In this document: positions 28,244-37,682 of the stretch, piece after piece
How the letters are laid out: each line of letters starts with the position of its first letter
Position numbering within the stretch: position 1 is the stretch's first letter
DNA from: Trypanosoma brucei gambiense DAL972
Lineage: Eukaryota; Euglenozoa; Kinetoplastea; Trypanosomatida; Trypanosomatidae
Length of the DNA stretch: 64,000 nucleotides
Direction: 5' to 3'
NCBI RefSeq assembly: GCF_000210295.1
Contig: NC_026739.1
Coordinates: 1,120,042-1,184,041, forward strand
Notes under the pieces: model-generated
Database searches by the model: none
Seen by the model: the letters and a program-made list of their open reading frames with translations, nothing else
What the model was told of the DNA's origin: nothing
Translations under genes and position numbers: made by a program

Positions 28244-30769
28244 ATGTTTAACGTAAGAACGCCGATGTCGCGCGATGGGCGAGTTCATGGAAGATGCTCG
28301 CCTGTGCTTGAGCTTTCATCTCCCCACGGGTATACTCCTTCGCTTCAGGAACGGGTATCGCCAACGGTTGCTCCAACCCCGTGTTTCCGCAGCGAGGGGT
28401 GCCGATCCCCAGCAGTTCAGGGATTCAGACCACCTCCTCCGATTATTAGTGTGGGGCAACTAATTTATCCGACAGACCGCGACTCACCCGCGACTCCTGG
28501 ACTAAACACTGCCATTCCCTCCTCTCCATCACCATTGGCTGAAGCACGTTTTGGGATTGCGAGCGCAGGGCACACCCACCGGCCCTCCGGTATCGCTCCC
28601 GTGGCGCGTAAACTATCGACACCGTGTGCAAACCCTGTTGCCGAGGCAAAGCCAGTGGCGCGGCCCTTGTTTAGTAGTGATTGTGGTCGCATCGTGGAGC
28701 ACCGCGACCCAACAACACATGAGGTTATCTCAAGTTATCGCTGTCGCATGCTGCTGGGCGCAGGTGGTTTCGCACAGGTGTTTGAATTTGAAGAGGTGTC
28801 TACAGGTATCAGTTACGCTTGCAAGGTGGTGGAGAGGAAGAACCTAGCGCGTGGCGGGTCTTCGGCGAGATTTCGCATGGAGGTTGATATACACAGCAGG
28901 ATGAATCACCCTAATATACTTCGCTTCATAAAGTCATTTCAAGATGAATTTTACCATTATATAATACTTGAACAATGCAGCCAGGAGAGTTTAATGGATC
29001 TTTCAAAGAAGCGCGGTGCTTTCAACTGTCAGGAGATACAGTACATCATGCGACAGATTGTGTCTGCGGTAGAGTATATGCACAACAGCATGATTATTCA
29101 CAGGGACCTGAAGTTGGGGAACGTCTTGATTGACTTCGAAGGGAATATGAAGCTCGGGGACTTTGGCTTTGCTAGCGAGTTCACTTCGCCGTTTGAAAAG
29201 AAAACAACGGTGTGCGGAACGCCAAACTATTTGGCTCCGGAAGTTCTCGCATGCAAATCAACTGGTGTGGGATATGGGTTGGAAGCGGATATCTGGAGCT
29301 TAGGGGTGCTTCTTTATGCCCTTGTCGTTGGGAAGCCGCCATTTGAAGCAAAAGATATCAGCGCCACATATCACAGAATTCGAAAAGTGGATTACTCTTT
29401 TCCGGAAGGTATATCGATTCCGGAACCTTGCAAAGACCTTATTCAGTGGATGCTCCAGGGCGACCCGCAGAAGCGACCGGTTCCGGTGCAAATATTGGCG
29501 CACAGTTTTCTGTGTTTGCCTCTTCCGCCACGCACAGCGCCAAAGTCTCTTGTGCCTGTTGACGGGCAGGTGGGGAGGTCCCGAAGTGAAAGGTGTGGAT
29601 CTCGTCGGATCTCGCCTCCACCCGTGCAGGCACCTGCAACCCGCTGCAGTAGTGGGGTCGACGGGCGTGCGGACCGCTTCGCCTTGACGCAAAACCGTAT
29701 GGGTCCAACCGACTGCGAGGATCGGGCAGTGCTCCAAGAGGCTGCGGGAGTAGAGAGGTGTGGGGACGAAGCTGCGTCTGCAACTGCAGGTGGCACATTG
29801 ACCACTGAGAAAAGGAACACAATTAAGCCTCCACCGCCTACTGCAATGCTTCAGAGTTGCGTGTCTTGTAGCAAGTACGGGTTTGGGTTTCTTACCCTTC
29901 AGAATGGCTGCCGGTATCCGGAGGCTTTCCTGAATGATAAAACCAAATTGGTTTTCGATCGCAACACGGATACTGTACTCTATTACGACCGGTCGCGGCT
30001 TCAGGCAGTGACGAGAGAGTCCAGGAACCATAGTCCACTCCTCAGCGAAGATTTGGCCAAAAGGGGGTTCTGTGACGAATTGGTTGTTTTTCGCAACGCT
30101 TCCCGCACTCTGGTGCGTCGGAGTGAAAACAAGGACGACGGCGACCGCATGGAGGCTGCAGCAGCAAAGAAACTTGCCGTAATAAAGTTTTTTCTACCAT
30201 GTCTAGAGTGCGGCACAAGGGACAAGCGAATGACGGTCCTAACGTGTGCCCTTAGGGGCTGGTCCCCTTCTTGGGGGGCGGAACTGTTTGCTCCTTGTCG
30301 AACGGGTGGCGAGCGACCTGACGTCGTTTACGTAAAGGACGCAGTTGCTGGGACCCTACATGAGCTAACTAATGAGCATCAGGATGTTGACATGACACTT
30401 CTCGCTGCTCGCATGTCCGACTACTCCTTTCACGTTTCCATGCGTTGTGATGCGGCCCAACAATCCCTACACCGTCCTATATATGATGGCGGGGAAGCTA
30501 ATGTCACGGAGCAACAATGGAGTTTTGATGTTTTGGTGTACTCCGGTTTCCATGCGCTTATGGCATTCGAGGATAGAGGTACACGCTTCGCTATGTCCTT
30601 TGAGGATCTACGAAATCACACAGAGGCAACGATGGGTGGGAAGGTGTACTTTGCCGCTGGGTCTACTGTTTGCAGCAAGCACATAACGATACCAACACCA
30701 ACACTACAGGCAATAGGTGTGCTACTCCGAAGAGTTCGCTGCTGTGCAAATATTGTGGAGTGCTTTTAA
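28244..30769 (+). CDS. Polo-like kinase with divergent polo boxes
   Basis: An 841-residue Ser/Thr kinase. After a 165-residue Pro/Ser-rich N-terminus, the kinase domain spans about residues 160-425: glycine loop LGAGGFAQVF (G172 on), ATP lysine K194, catalytic HRDLKLGN (D288), DFGF (D306), and GTPNYLAPEVL, which is typical of the polo family. A linker of about 110 residues follows. Near residues 540-575 the sequence SCSKYGFGFLTLQNG, then AFLNDKTKLVFD and DTVLYYDRS, matches polo box 1; a second, weaker repeat is near 765-800 (SFDVLVYSGFHALMAFED). Polo kinases act in basal body, flagellum attachment and cytokinesis. This gene looks distinct from the better-known trypanosome PLK because of its long N-terminus and divergent boxes. 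All catalytic residues are present. The ATG at 28244 is the first after candidate acceptors. Confidence 0.88.
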   Translation: MFNVRTPMSRDGRVHGRCSPVLELSSPHGYTPSLQERVSPTVAPTPCFRSEGCRSPAVQGFRPPPPIISVGQLIYPTDRDSPATPGLNTAIPSSPSPLAEARFGIASAGHTHRPSGIAPVARKLSTPCANPVAEAKPVARPLFSSDCGRIVEHRDPTTHEVISSYRCRMLLGAGGFAQVFEFEEVSTGISYACKVVERKNLARGGSSARFRMEVDIHSRMNHPNILRFIKSFQDEFYHYIILEQCSQESLMDLSKKRGAFNCQEIQYIMRQIVSAVEYMHNSMIIHRDLKLGNVLIDFEGNMKLGDFGFASEFTSPFEKKTTVCGTPNYLAPEVLACKSTGVGYGLEADIWSLGVLLYALVVGKPPFEAKDISATYHRIRKVDYSFPEGISIPEPCKDLIQWMLQGDPQKRPVPVQILAHSFLCLPLPPRTAPKSLVPVDGQVGRSRSERCGSRRISPPPVQAPATRCSSGVDGRADRFALTQNRMGPTDCEDRAVLQEAAGVERCGDEAASATAGGTLTTEKRNTIKPPPPTAMLQSCVSCSKYGFGFLTLQNGCRYPEAFLNDKTKLVFDRNTDTVLYYDRSRLQAVTRESRNHSPLLSEDLAKRGFCDELVVFRNASRTLVRRSENKDDGDRMEAAAAKKLAVIKFFLPCLECGTRDKRMTVLTCALRGWSPSWGAELFAPCRTGGERPDVVYVKDAVAGTLHELTNEHQDVDMTLLAARMSDYSFHVSMRCDAAQQSLHRPIYDGGEANVTEQQWSFDVLVYSGFHALMAFEDRGTRFAMSFEDLRNHTEATMGGKVYFAAGSTVCSKHITIPTPTLQAIGVLLRRVRCCANIVECF

Positions 30770-31754
30770 CGTATGTGTTTGTAATTACACTTGTCCCCAA
30801 AAAGAATAGGTTTCAGCACAAGTCTGTTGGTTTGCCTGTGCACGTGTGTTGGGGAGGGAGGGGGGAGAGGGTGATAACTTAATGTGAAGGAGAGAGGATC
30901 GGAAAATAGGAGGAAAAACAAGTTTAGGTGTGTGGAAAAGCACCGAAGGGAGTGCCGTTATATATAGAGAGAGGAATGGCGTGCGGACTTACTTTCGAAT
31001 GCCGATTCTTCAGTAATTTGTTCAGAGCCAACACCCAAGTTTCAGATGTGTTACCATTGCAATGCATGGAGACACCTCTCATCCCCTCTCATTCTCTCTC
31101 TCTCTCATCCCCCGTTTGTTATCATATTATTTTTGTCAGGATTCTGGCCTTCACTTTCCTTTTTGTTATTATTTTTTGTCTTTTATTTTTCTGTTTTTAA
31201 TCATTACGTGATTCATAGAACACCATATTATGCCTTGCAGATAGAGATCGACTGACACTCCCTCGTGGGCTTGTGAAGCATTTGATACGGTTTTTACTTT
31301 CCTTGTTTATAAATGTTGACCAACACTTCCTGCAGCGGTGGGTGGTGGCAGGCAGTGTGCAACCCCTGTTCGTGTGTATGACGGCGGTCTGCTGTCGAAA
31401 TAAATACATTAATACTCTTATGCAACGTTAAAACCATTTGTGTTTCGGCTGTTTGTTCAATTTCAGGCACCTGCGATATTTTGGTTTTTGGAGTTAGTCA
31501 TTTTCTTTCTCTCCTCTTTCTTTTTCGGATATATTGTATCGTGTTTGTGTATGTGTGTGTGTGTGTGCCTGCACCTGGTAACTTACATTCGCCATGACCT
31601 AGAAGAGTATTAAGAAAAGGCTGGGAGAAGAGATAAAAAGAAAAAAAAAGTATAATACCAGCAGTGGAAGAGGAGGAGGAGTTCCACATTTAGCCAGCAG
31701 AGGTACCAATTCAGTAACTCTTTGTGTGTGTGTGTGTGTCTGTTTGGGAGGGGT
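30770..31754. other. Intergenic region between the polo-like kinase and DDB1
   Basis: No gene seen. It has a (TC)n stretch at about 31093-31110, T-rich tracts at 31125-31200 and 31500-31530, (GT)n at 31545-31567, and (TG)n at 31721-31740 just upstream of the DDB1 ATG. Confidence 0.6.
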
Positions 31755-34700
31755 ATGCCGTTTTTGGCGTCGACGACTAAACCCCCGACAGCAGTCAGTG
31801 GTGCGGTGACAGGAAATTTCTTGGGGGATGGGGAGAAACTTGTTCTCCTTAATCGGTTAAACATTGTTTCGCTATTCAGGGCAGATGATCACTCTTTTGA
31901 GCACGTAGCCGATTTTAGCTTGTTCGCTTCTCTAAGATTTGTCGAGAGCCTTCCGCTTTTCGACAATAGAGGCTGTGGTCGGCATGTTGTGTTTTTCCTC
32001 TCCGTCAAGCAGGAGGTGTCAGTCGTAGCGTTCGAGCGGCGCAACAATGGGCTCATTGGTATGGTGACTCTATTCCACGGTGATGTGGAGACGTACTTCC
32101 ATCAGGGGAAGATTAACGACGCTTCTCTGTGTTGCTCCGGAGTCTATCGATCGACCACTGGTAATTTACTGCCAATTGTGATCTTCTCCATTTACCGTGG
32201 CGGAGTGATTGGATTTGACGTTGCTGCCGCCATATCTGGTTACAGCCGAGACTCGAAGACGGCGGCCGCGGCGCTCAACGCCCTTTTCCCATCAGATTAC
32301 GTACAGGGCGTGTTGAGGAAGACGAAACGACGCTCCAATTTTGCCCATGGAAATTTTGCTGCTGCCGAAATAGATGTTAGGAGTATTGCGTTAGACCACA
32401 GGGATGGTATTGATGGCGCGGTGTCTCTGCTCGTGCTCTATGCGGACTTGACCGGAAAGACACACGTCAGCGAGTACTTGGTTAACTTTTGGAGAAATGC
32501 TGATCAGCGTCGGGTACCTAAAACACAGGGCCGATCGCGGATCCCAGAGGCCTTGAATATACTTCCTGGAGGTGACATAATTCAGAGGAAAGGGCTTCTA
32601 TCAACAAGTGTGGAGACAAATGCATGCCTACTGCACGTGGTTCCCGATGGTTTTTTCATTCTTGGACCACAGCTTCTGACCTTTTGCCCTTGGAAGTCAT
32701 CTGGTGTTCAATCCGGCTCTTCGAAGAATGTGACGACGCTTGAGGTTCCCCGTCTTGGCGCATATGTTGAACCGGTGTGTTGTGCTACCCTTCCTGGTCA
32801 GGAGTTACTTATTTTGTTCGAAGATGGGAGTTATCTTAAGGTCTCGGTAAAGGATGATTGTGAGGGATTAAATTCAGGGAAAAGTATGTTAAGTCAATCT
32901 TCGGGGGCGCCTTTACGTACCATACCGAAGTGTGTAGCGGTTGTGGGAGAGTGCTGCGTTGTTGGTTCGCACATGGACCACACTCTCTGGATGCGTTGGC
33001 TCACAGGTGAGAGCGGGGTTTTGGTCTACAACTGTGGGCCTGTATTTGATGTCACAGTGGCTGCGGATGGGTCTCGCACCAGTGTGATTGCGGGCACTGG
33101 TGTTGGGTTGAACGGTGGTTTGAGTTTCGTGCGCTCTGCAGTAAGCGTGCGACAAGACATACGTGTTACCGGTTTGCAGAATGTGAGGCAAATTAGCGTC
33201 TCTGAAGATACTATTATTTTTTCACTTCCCGGATATAGCCGAGTTTGTCGCTACTGTGTGGGGGAGACGATGGTGCTGGAAGAAATCCACAATACGTTTT
33301 TTGGGACAGAAGAGACGTTACTTCTCGAATACAACAATGAACGAAATGTTTTCCTCCAGGTGACTACTGCCGGTCTTCGGAATGTGTGGCCTGATCGTGG
33401 CGAATATGTCATTAGGGTAAGTAATAATGATATTGGTCACGCCCATGCAAGCGAAGGGCTGCTTGTTTTCTCGAACCCTGCGAACTTATACGTGTTTTGT
33501 ATGAAAACACTGACTCCGGTAGCTACTCTCTGCCTTGCAGAAGCGATCTCATGTCTTTTGGTTTTTTCGTCAAACAGTCTTTTGGTCGGTACGTGGGGTT
33601 CATGCGCCGTACATCTTTACGAGTTGCATGACGGGATGATTCAGTCGAAGGTCATTTTGCAGTGTTCTGCCACGCCGTGCTCCATGTGTGTAGTATTTCG
33701 CAGCGGAGGACACCGCCTTCTTGTGGGTTTGCATAACGGTTACGTTGCTGATGTTCCTATCAGTGGTGCAAACGTGTATGGGGAAATGGTGGAGACGATG
33801 CTAACTACACAGCCCGTGCGACTATTTAATTTAGAGAGTCATGCCGCCGTTTTGTGCCTAGGAGAGATTCCACTTATTCTTATCGTTACCAACACCGGCT
33901 TCCAGTTAACAGGAATTGATTTCCGTGACGTTTCTGCGTGCGCAATCATGCCGAAAATGCGGTCGCCGTCCAGGTACATATTCTTTTCCAAGAGTGAGTG
34001 TGCGCTCATTTTAGGAAGCATCACTAGTGTACAGAAACTAAACACGGATTACGTTGGTTTGAAGGCGACGGCAACATGTGTCAAGTACATGCCCTGGTGG
34101 AATATCCTCGTTTTGTCCATACGCCGAATTGAAAAAGACCAGGTAGTGTCCACGATGGGGCATGAGGTTTCGAATCTGTCAGTTTTGCTTGATGAGCCTA
34201 ACTCATTTGAGCTGCTCGAAAATGAACGGTGTGCGTTTATCGATTGTGTCGCACTTGGGCAGGCGAATGAATGGGGTTCTTGCGGTGAGGTGGCAAGTGA
34301 TGCGGGTGTTGTGCTTATTGGTACGACATTTGTTTTTCCAGACGAGCAACTCTCTCGGTCGAGCAGGTTCATGTGGTGCACTGTCGAAGTAGCTAAGTTA
34401 AGAACAGAGAAAACGCTTCTGCGACTGCAAGGGAGCAAAGATGTAGAAGGGGCGCTGCAGTGTTGTTGTATCGTGCCCAACTATGCGGGTCGGGTTGCAT
34501 TAGGCATAGGTGGTTGTGTGGTGCTCTACAGCTGGAATGCGGCGGATGCCACGTTTGTAGCTGAGGAGACGATTCAAATTGGAACGCTCATAGTCCGTCT
34601 TATACCAGTGATGCAGAAGGAAGTGTCGTACATTGTCGCGTCAGACGCACGGCATAGCTGTTTTTTTGTCCGGATAGATACCATACAGGGGAGCCTCAAC

Positions 34701-35567
34701 ATTGTAGCCAGGGATCCTGAACTGCGCGGTGTTATGGACTGCGCCATACTCCAGTACGAATCTCGCCACGATGTGTGCCTTGGGGATGATTTATTCAATT
34801 TTTTTTGTGTCTCTCACGTTGAGCCACTTGCAAATTCCTCAGGAGTGTCAGCACCTGCGATGCCCACCAAAAAGCTTCAGACATCTGCACAGTATCACAT
34901 GGGCGACTTGATAACTGTAATGCACCAGGGTAGTTTTGCCCCTTGTTCAGTTCTAAATGATGTTGTGCCTATACCTGCAACCCTCGTGCGAGGCGTGTGT
35001 GGGCCTCAAATTGTGTATGGAACCTCTCATGGGGCTTTCGGTGCAATAACGCCCATTTCCAGTGAAACATTTATCCTTCTGAAAGGACTCGAGGTTTCTG
35101 TCGCCAGCGTCGTTCCTCCGCTTGGTGGGTTTACTCATGCCTCTTTCCGCGAGGTGCTCCGCGTTGGACAGGAACGTGGCGCCAGCAGGAACGCTTCCTT
35201 TCAGGTGACCAACCCTCAGGCCACCGAACTGTTTAATCGGCGCCGCCGCCGTTGTGTTCCGCGCGGTGTGTGCTGCGGCGATGTGGTGGAAATGTTTCTG
35301 ACGCTAAGCGGTGGGGATCAGCTGCGGGTTGTTCAGGAGGCTAACCAACATGTTAGGCGGTGGTTTGCATATGCTTGGCCGACTCTAGAAGAGTATGCCA
35401 TGTCAGATTTAGACGATTTTTCGTCTAACCAGGGGGATGAGCTTGCGCCAGACCGCATTGTTGATGCCGAGATAAATTCCCTTCTATTGAGGCAGGCCCT
35501 GCCTACGCTGTCACTCACAGTTGAGGCCGTGACTGCGTTTATACAAACCATCCAAAGAATTCACTAG
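31755..35567 (+). CDS. DDB1: DDB1-like triple beta-propeller protein (CPSF_A/RSE1 superfamily)
   Basis: A 1,270-residue protein with the irregular beta-strand repeats of the DDB1/CPSF160/SF3b3 superfamily. The C-terminus gives the best match to DDB1: QTSAQYHMGDLITVMHQGSF corresponds to the family's FHVGEFINVFCHGSL, IVYGTSHGAFGAITPIS to VLFGTVNGMIGLVT, CGDVVEMFLTLS to the DGDLIESFLDIS helix, and the chain ends in FIQTIQRIH like human VEELTRIH. DDB1 is the adaptor of CUL4 ubiquitin ligases and recognises UV damage with DDB2. Length is somewhat above human DDB1 (1,140). The start is the first ATG after the GT repeat. CPSF160 or SF3b3 homologues are alternatives, but the FINVF-like and TRIH-like endings favour DDB1. 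Confidence 0.85.
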   Translation: MPFLASTTKPPTAVSGAVTGNFLGDGEKLVLLNRLNIVSLFRADDHSFEHVADFSLFASLRFVESLPLFDNRGCGRHVVFFLSVKQEVSVVAFERRNNGLIGMVTLFHGDVETYFHQGKINDASLCCSGVYRSTTGNLLPIVIFSIYRGGVIGFDVAAAISGYSRDSKTAAAALNALFPSDYVQGVLRKTKRRSNFAHGNFAAAEIDVRSIALDHRDGIDGAVSLLVLYADLTGKTHVSEYLVNFWRNADQRRVPKTQGRSRIPEALNILPGGDIIQRKGLLSTSVETNACLLHVVPDGFFILGPQLLTFCPWKSSGVQSGSSKNVTTLEVPRLGAYVEPVCCATLPGQELLILFEDGSYLKVSVKDDCEGLNSGKSMLSQSSGAPLRTIPKCVAVVGECCVVGSHMDHTLWMRWLTGESGVLVYNCGPVFDVTVAADGSRTSVIAGTGVGLNGGLSFVRSAVSVRQDIRVTGLQNVRQISVSEDTIIFSLPGYSRVCRYCVGETMVLEEIHNTFFGTEETLLLEYNNERNVFLQVTTAGLRNVWPDRGEYVIRVSNNDIGHAHASEGLLVFSNPANLYVFCMKTLTPVATLCLAEAISCLLVFSSNSLLVGTWGSCAVHLYELHDGMIQSKVILQCSATPCSMCVVFRSGGHRLLVGLHNGYVADVPISGANVYGEMVETMLTTQPVRLFNLESHAAVLCLGEIPLILIVTNTGFQLTGIDFRDVSACAIMPKMRSPSRYIFFSKSECALILGSITSVQKLNTDYVGLKATATCVKYMPWWNILVLSIRRIEKDQVVSTMGHEVSNLSVLLDEPNSFELLENERCAFIDCVALGQANEWGSCGEVASDAGVVLIGTTFVFPDEQLSRSSRFMWCTVEVAKLRTEKTLLRLQGSKDVEGALQCCCIVPNYAGRVALGIGGCVVLYSWNAADATFVAEETIQIGTLIVRLIPVMQKEVSYIVASDARHSCFFVRIDTIQGSLNIVARDPELRGVMDCAILQYESRHDVCLGDDLFNFFCVSHVEPLANSSGVSAPAMPTKKLQTSAQYHMGDLITVMHQGSFAPCSVLNDVVPIPATLVRGVCGPQIVYGTSHGAFGAITPISSETFILLKGLEVSVASVVPPLGGFTHASFREVLRVGQERGASRNASFQVTNPQATELFNRRRRRCVPRGVCCGDVVEMFLTLSGGDQLRVVQEANQHVRRWFAYAWPTLEEYAMSDLDDFSSNQGDELAPDRIVDAEINSLLLRQALPTLSLTVEAVTAFIQTIQRIH

Positions 35568-35819
35568 TGGAGAGTTGTTTGACATTTCGAGTGTGCAGAG
35601 AACAAAAGTCTACTCGTGTGCCGATGTGTGCGGGTGTGGGTCACAGCGGTTGGATAGGTGCGTAATATGTGCTTACATACGAGTCGCACAAATCGGCATT
35701 TGGATTCTGTTGTTTGTTGGAAATTCCTTACACCTTACAAAATGGATGATTGAGAGTTTTGGTTTTTCTCCCCCTTGTGAAGCAAATTTCCTTCCCCTTG
35801 GCTTTACTTCTCTACTTAT

Positions 35820-35821
35820 AG
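35820..35821 (+). promoter_or_regulatory. Predicted spliced-leader acceptor AG of P2 copy 1
   Basis: AG in TACTTATAG follows the T/C-rich tract at 35787-35816, 18 bases before the ATG. The same arrangement is at 36420-36421 for copy 2. Confidence 0.6.
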
Positions 35822-35839
35822 TGCAAGGCCCCTCAGTTA

Positions 35840-36163
35840 ATGAAGTACCTGGCCGCTTACGCCCTAATCAGTCTCTCCGGGAAGACACCCTCGAAGGCTG
35901 ATGTGGAAGCAGTCCTGAAAGCTGCTGGTGTCCCTGTCGACTCTTCTCGCGTTGAGGAGCTTCTTTCCGAAGTTGAAGGAAAAGACTTCGATGCCCTCTG
36001 TGCTGAGGGTAAGGCAAAACTTGTTGGAGGAGTCACCGCCGGTGGAGCGGCCCCTTCAGGTGGTGCTGCCGCTCCCGCGGCTGCTGCTAGCGCCCCTGCT
36101 GCAGCTGCTGCCGAAGCTGAGGAAGAAGACGATGACGATATGGGTTTCGGGCTCTTTGACTAG
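35840..36163 (+). CDS. RPP2: 60S acidic ribosomal protein P2, copy 1
   Basis: A 107-residue P-stalk protein. The N-terminal helical dimerisation domain reads [18 protein letters not shown], then [30 protein letters not shown]. An Ala/Gly/Pro hinge follows, and the tail [14 protein letters not shown] is the conserved acidic peptide that recruits elongation factors to the ribosome. P2 rather than P1 is indicated by the [14 protein letters not shown] start and the GKTPS motif. It is identical in protein sequence to the copy 600 bases downstream. The ATG lies 18 bases after the predicted acceptor. Confidence 0.98.
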   Translation: MKYLAAYALISLSGKTPSKADVEAVLKAAGVPVDSSRVEELLSEVEGKDFDALCAEGKAKLVGGVTAGGAAPSGGAAAPAAAASAPAAAAAEAEEEDDDDMGFGLFD

Positions 36164-36376
36164 GGATGTTTTGAACATATGTGTTTCTATGTTTTGTGTT
36201 GCTACAGCGCTTCTTTTAACTCCTCCGTTCATACCGTTTTTCTTTTCTTTGCACTGACTGCCAATGCACTGTTACGGAGGTCAAGTTCTCTGTTGCCGTG
36301 GCAGTTTCACCCTTGGCCACTTGACGACGGTGCTTGACTTTCCTCCTAATTTCCCGAGGTGAGGGAGAAAAGCGGT

Positions 36377-36772
36377 ATGAAGCAAATTTCCTTCCCCTTG
36401 GCTTTACTTCTCTACTTATAGTGCAAGGCCCCTCAGTTAATGAAGTACCTGGCCGCTTACGCCCTAATCAGTCTCTCCGGGAAGACACCCTCGAAGGCTG
36501 ATGTGGAAGCAGTCCTGAAAGCTGCTGGTGTCCCTGTCGACTCTTCTCGCGTTGAGGAGCTTCTTTCCGAAGTTGAAGGAAAAGACTTCGATGCCCTCTG
36601 TGCTGAGGGTAAGGCAAAACTTGTTGGAGGAGTCACCGCCGGTGGAGCAGCCCCTTCGGGTGGTGCTGCCGCTCCCGCGGCTGCTGCTAGCGCCCCTGCT
36701 GCAGCTGCTGCCGAAGCTGAGGAAGAAGACGATGACGATATGGGTTTCGGGCTCTTTGACTAGGGATGTTTC
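36377..36772 (+). repeat. Tandem duplicated unit, copy 2 (P2 gene plus 5' flank)
   Basis: Second copy of the 396-base unit, beginning at TGAAGCAAATTTCC and ending at GACTAGGGATGTTT. Beyond both ends the flanks are unrelated, so the unit carries its own trans-splicing signal but a distinct 3' UTR. Confidence 0.95.
36440..36763 (+). CDS. RPP2: 60S acidic ribosomal protein P2, copy 2
   Basis: A 107-residue protein identical to copy 1. Only two synonymous changes are seen, GCG/GCA in an alanine codon near base 36650 and TCA/TCG in a serine codon near 36658. Its 3' flank (T-rich, with a TG repeat at about 36876-36893) differs from copy 1's, so the two mRNAs could be regulated differently. Near-identity suggests a recent duplication or ongoing gene conversion, a common way to raise dosage in trypanosomes, which have few transcriptional controls. 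Confidence 0.98.
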   Translation: MKYLAAYALISLSGKTPSKADVEAVLKAAGVPVDSSRVEELLSEVEGKDFDALCAEGKAKLVGGVTAGGAAPSGGAAAPAAAASAPAAAAAEAEEEDDDDMGFGLFD

Positions 36773-37019
36773 GATGCTGACCATTTTATTTTTGTGACGG
36801 TTTTCCACGTTTGGAACGATATATATTTTTTTTACTGCAATTATGCCAAAACATTCAACCACCATGTTTGCTGTTGTGTGTGTGTGTGTGTGTATGTATG
36901 CACGCGCAGCACTTTTGAAGAGGAATGGGCTCCTGAACCTTCTTTCTTTGTCTCTGCAACTCATTTTAATATTCCAATTTCTTGTCTTATGCTTTTCTCT
37001 TTGTTGCTGACAGTTTTCC

Positions 37020-37682
37020 ATGGCGCTGCAATTGAATAAAGACAAATATAATACAAATGAACTTAGCATGGCTTCTCTAGTTGCACTTTGCTCAGATTGC
37101 AAGAGACTTTGCGTCGAGAAGACCGGCAGAATGGTAGAGAACATGAGTCGGGCCCCACGTGGTTGGGAAGAAGAATATACGTCGGCTGCTGAGAAGCGCC
37201 GGGGGGAAGACTTCGAGTTGTGCCACAGTCGCTGTCTTCGTGTAACGTCGGTTTGTCCATCACCAACAGCTCTCGAGTGGTTTGAGTCTTTGGGATACAG
37301 AAGAGTGGCGGAGATGTCCCCAACGGATGGAATTCCCACAATTCAGCAGGTGTCGAGGTGCGAATACGCCCTCACAGATTTCACCAATGTGCTGTTTTCT
37401 CTGGCCCATAAGCCGAGCAAGGTCATGTTTGACAAAGTTAATCCCAAAACAGGGGAGAGGTTGGATAGGGAGGTGGGAGGCGAATCTTCGGATATCAAGA
37501 AGCCAGTGCTTGGGGCTGGGTCAATTGATGAGGCAATTTTGAATCGCTGGAGCTCCCCCAAACGGGGGCGTAGGGATATGGAAGACTTAGGTCTTATTCG
37601 ATCCCCGCATGATTCGACCCAATTTAAGCGTGAACTGGAAAGGCAGGACATGAAGGTGGGAGGTACAACACCAAGGTGGTGA
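37020..37682 (+). CDS. Hypothetical protein, 220 residues, Cys-containing N-terminus
   Basis: A 220-residue protein that I do not recognise. It begins LQLNKDKYNTNELSMASLV and holds ALCSDCKRLCVEKTGR (four cysteines counting a later one near residue 68), followed by a Glu/Arg-rich helix, then LEWFESLGYRRVAEMSP and SRCEYALTDFTNVLFSLAHKPSKVMFDKVNPKTGERLD. The C-terminal 60 residues are charged and probably disordered (SSPKRGRRDMEDLG). No membrane segment or signal peptide is seen. Cysteine spacing C-x2-C-x3-C does not match a known zinc knuckle. The ATG at 37020 follows T-rich sequence and an AG at 37011-37012. It lies between the P2 pair and the SZT2-like gene. Confidence 0.8.
   Translation: MALQLNKDKYNTNELSMASLVALCSDCKRLCVEKTGRMVENMSRAPRGWEEEYTSAAEKRRGEDFELCHSRCLRVTSVCPSPTALEWFESLGYRRVAEMSPTDGIPTIQQVSRCEYALTDFTNVLFSLAHKPSKVMFDKVNPKTGERLDREVGGESSDIKKPVLGAGSIDEAILNRWSSPKRGRRDMEDLGLIRSPHDSTQFKRELERQDMKVGGTTPRW

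Larger units (their letters stand above)
35777..36172 (+). repeat. Tandem duplicated unit, copy 1 (P2 gene plus 5' flank)
   Basis: About 396 bases are nearly identical to 36377-36772, exactly 600 bases downstream. The unit includes about 63 bases of 5' flank, with the pyrimidine tract and acceptor AG (35820-35821), and the whole P2 coding region, ending 9 bases after the stop codon. I count two base differences, both synonymous. Confidence 0.95.

Noticed and set aside
28465..29822. Overlapping frames on both strands inside the polo-like kinase gene
   Set aside because: They are shadows of a GC-rich coding region; the kinase frame carries all conserved motifs.
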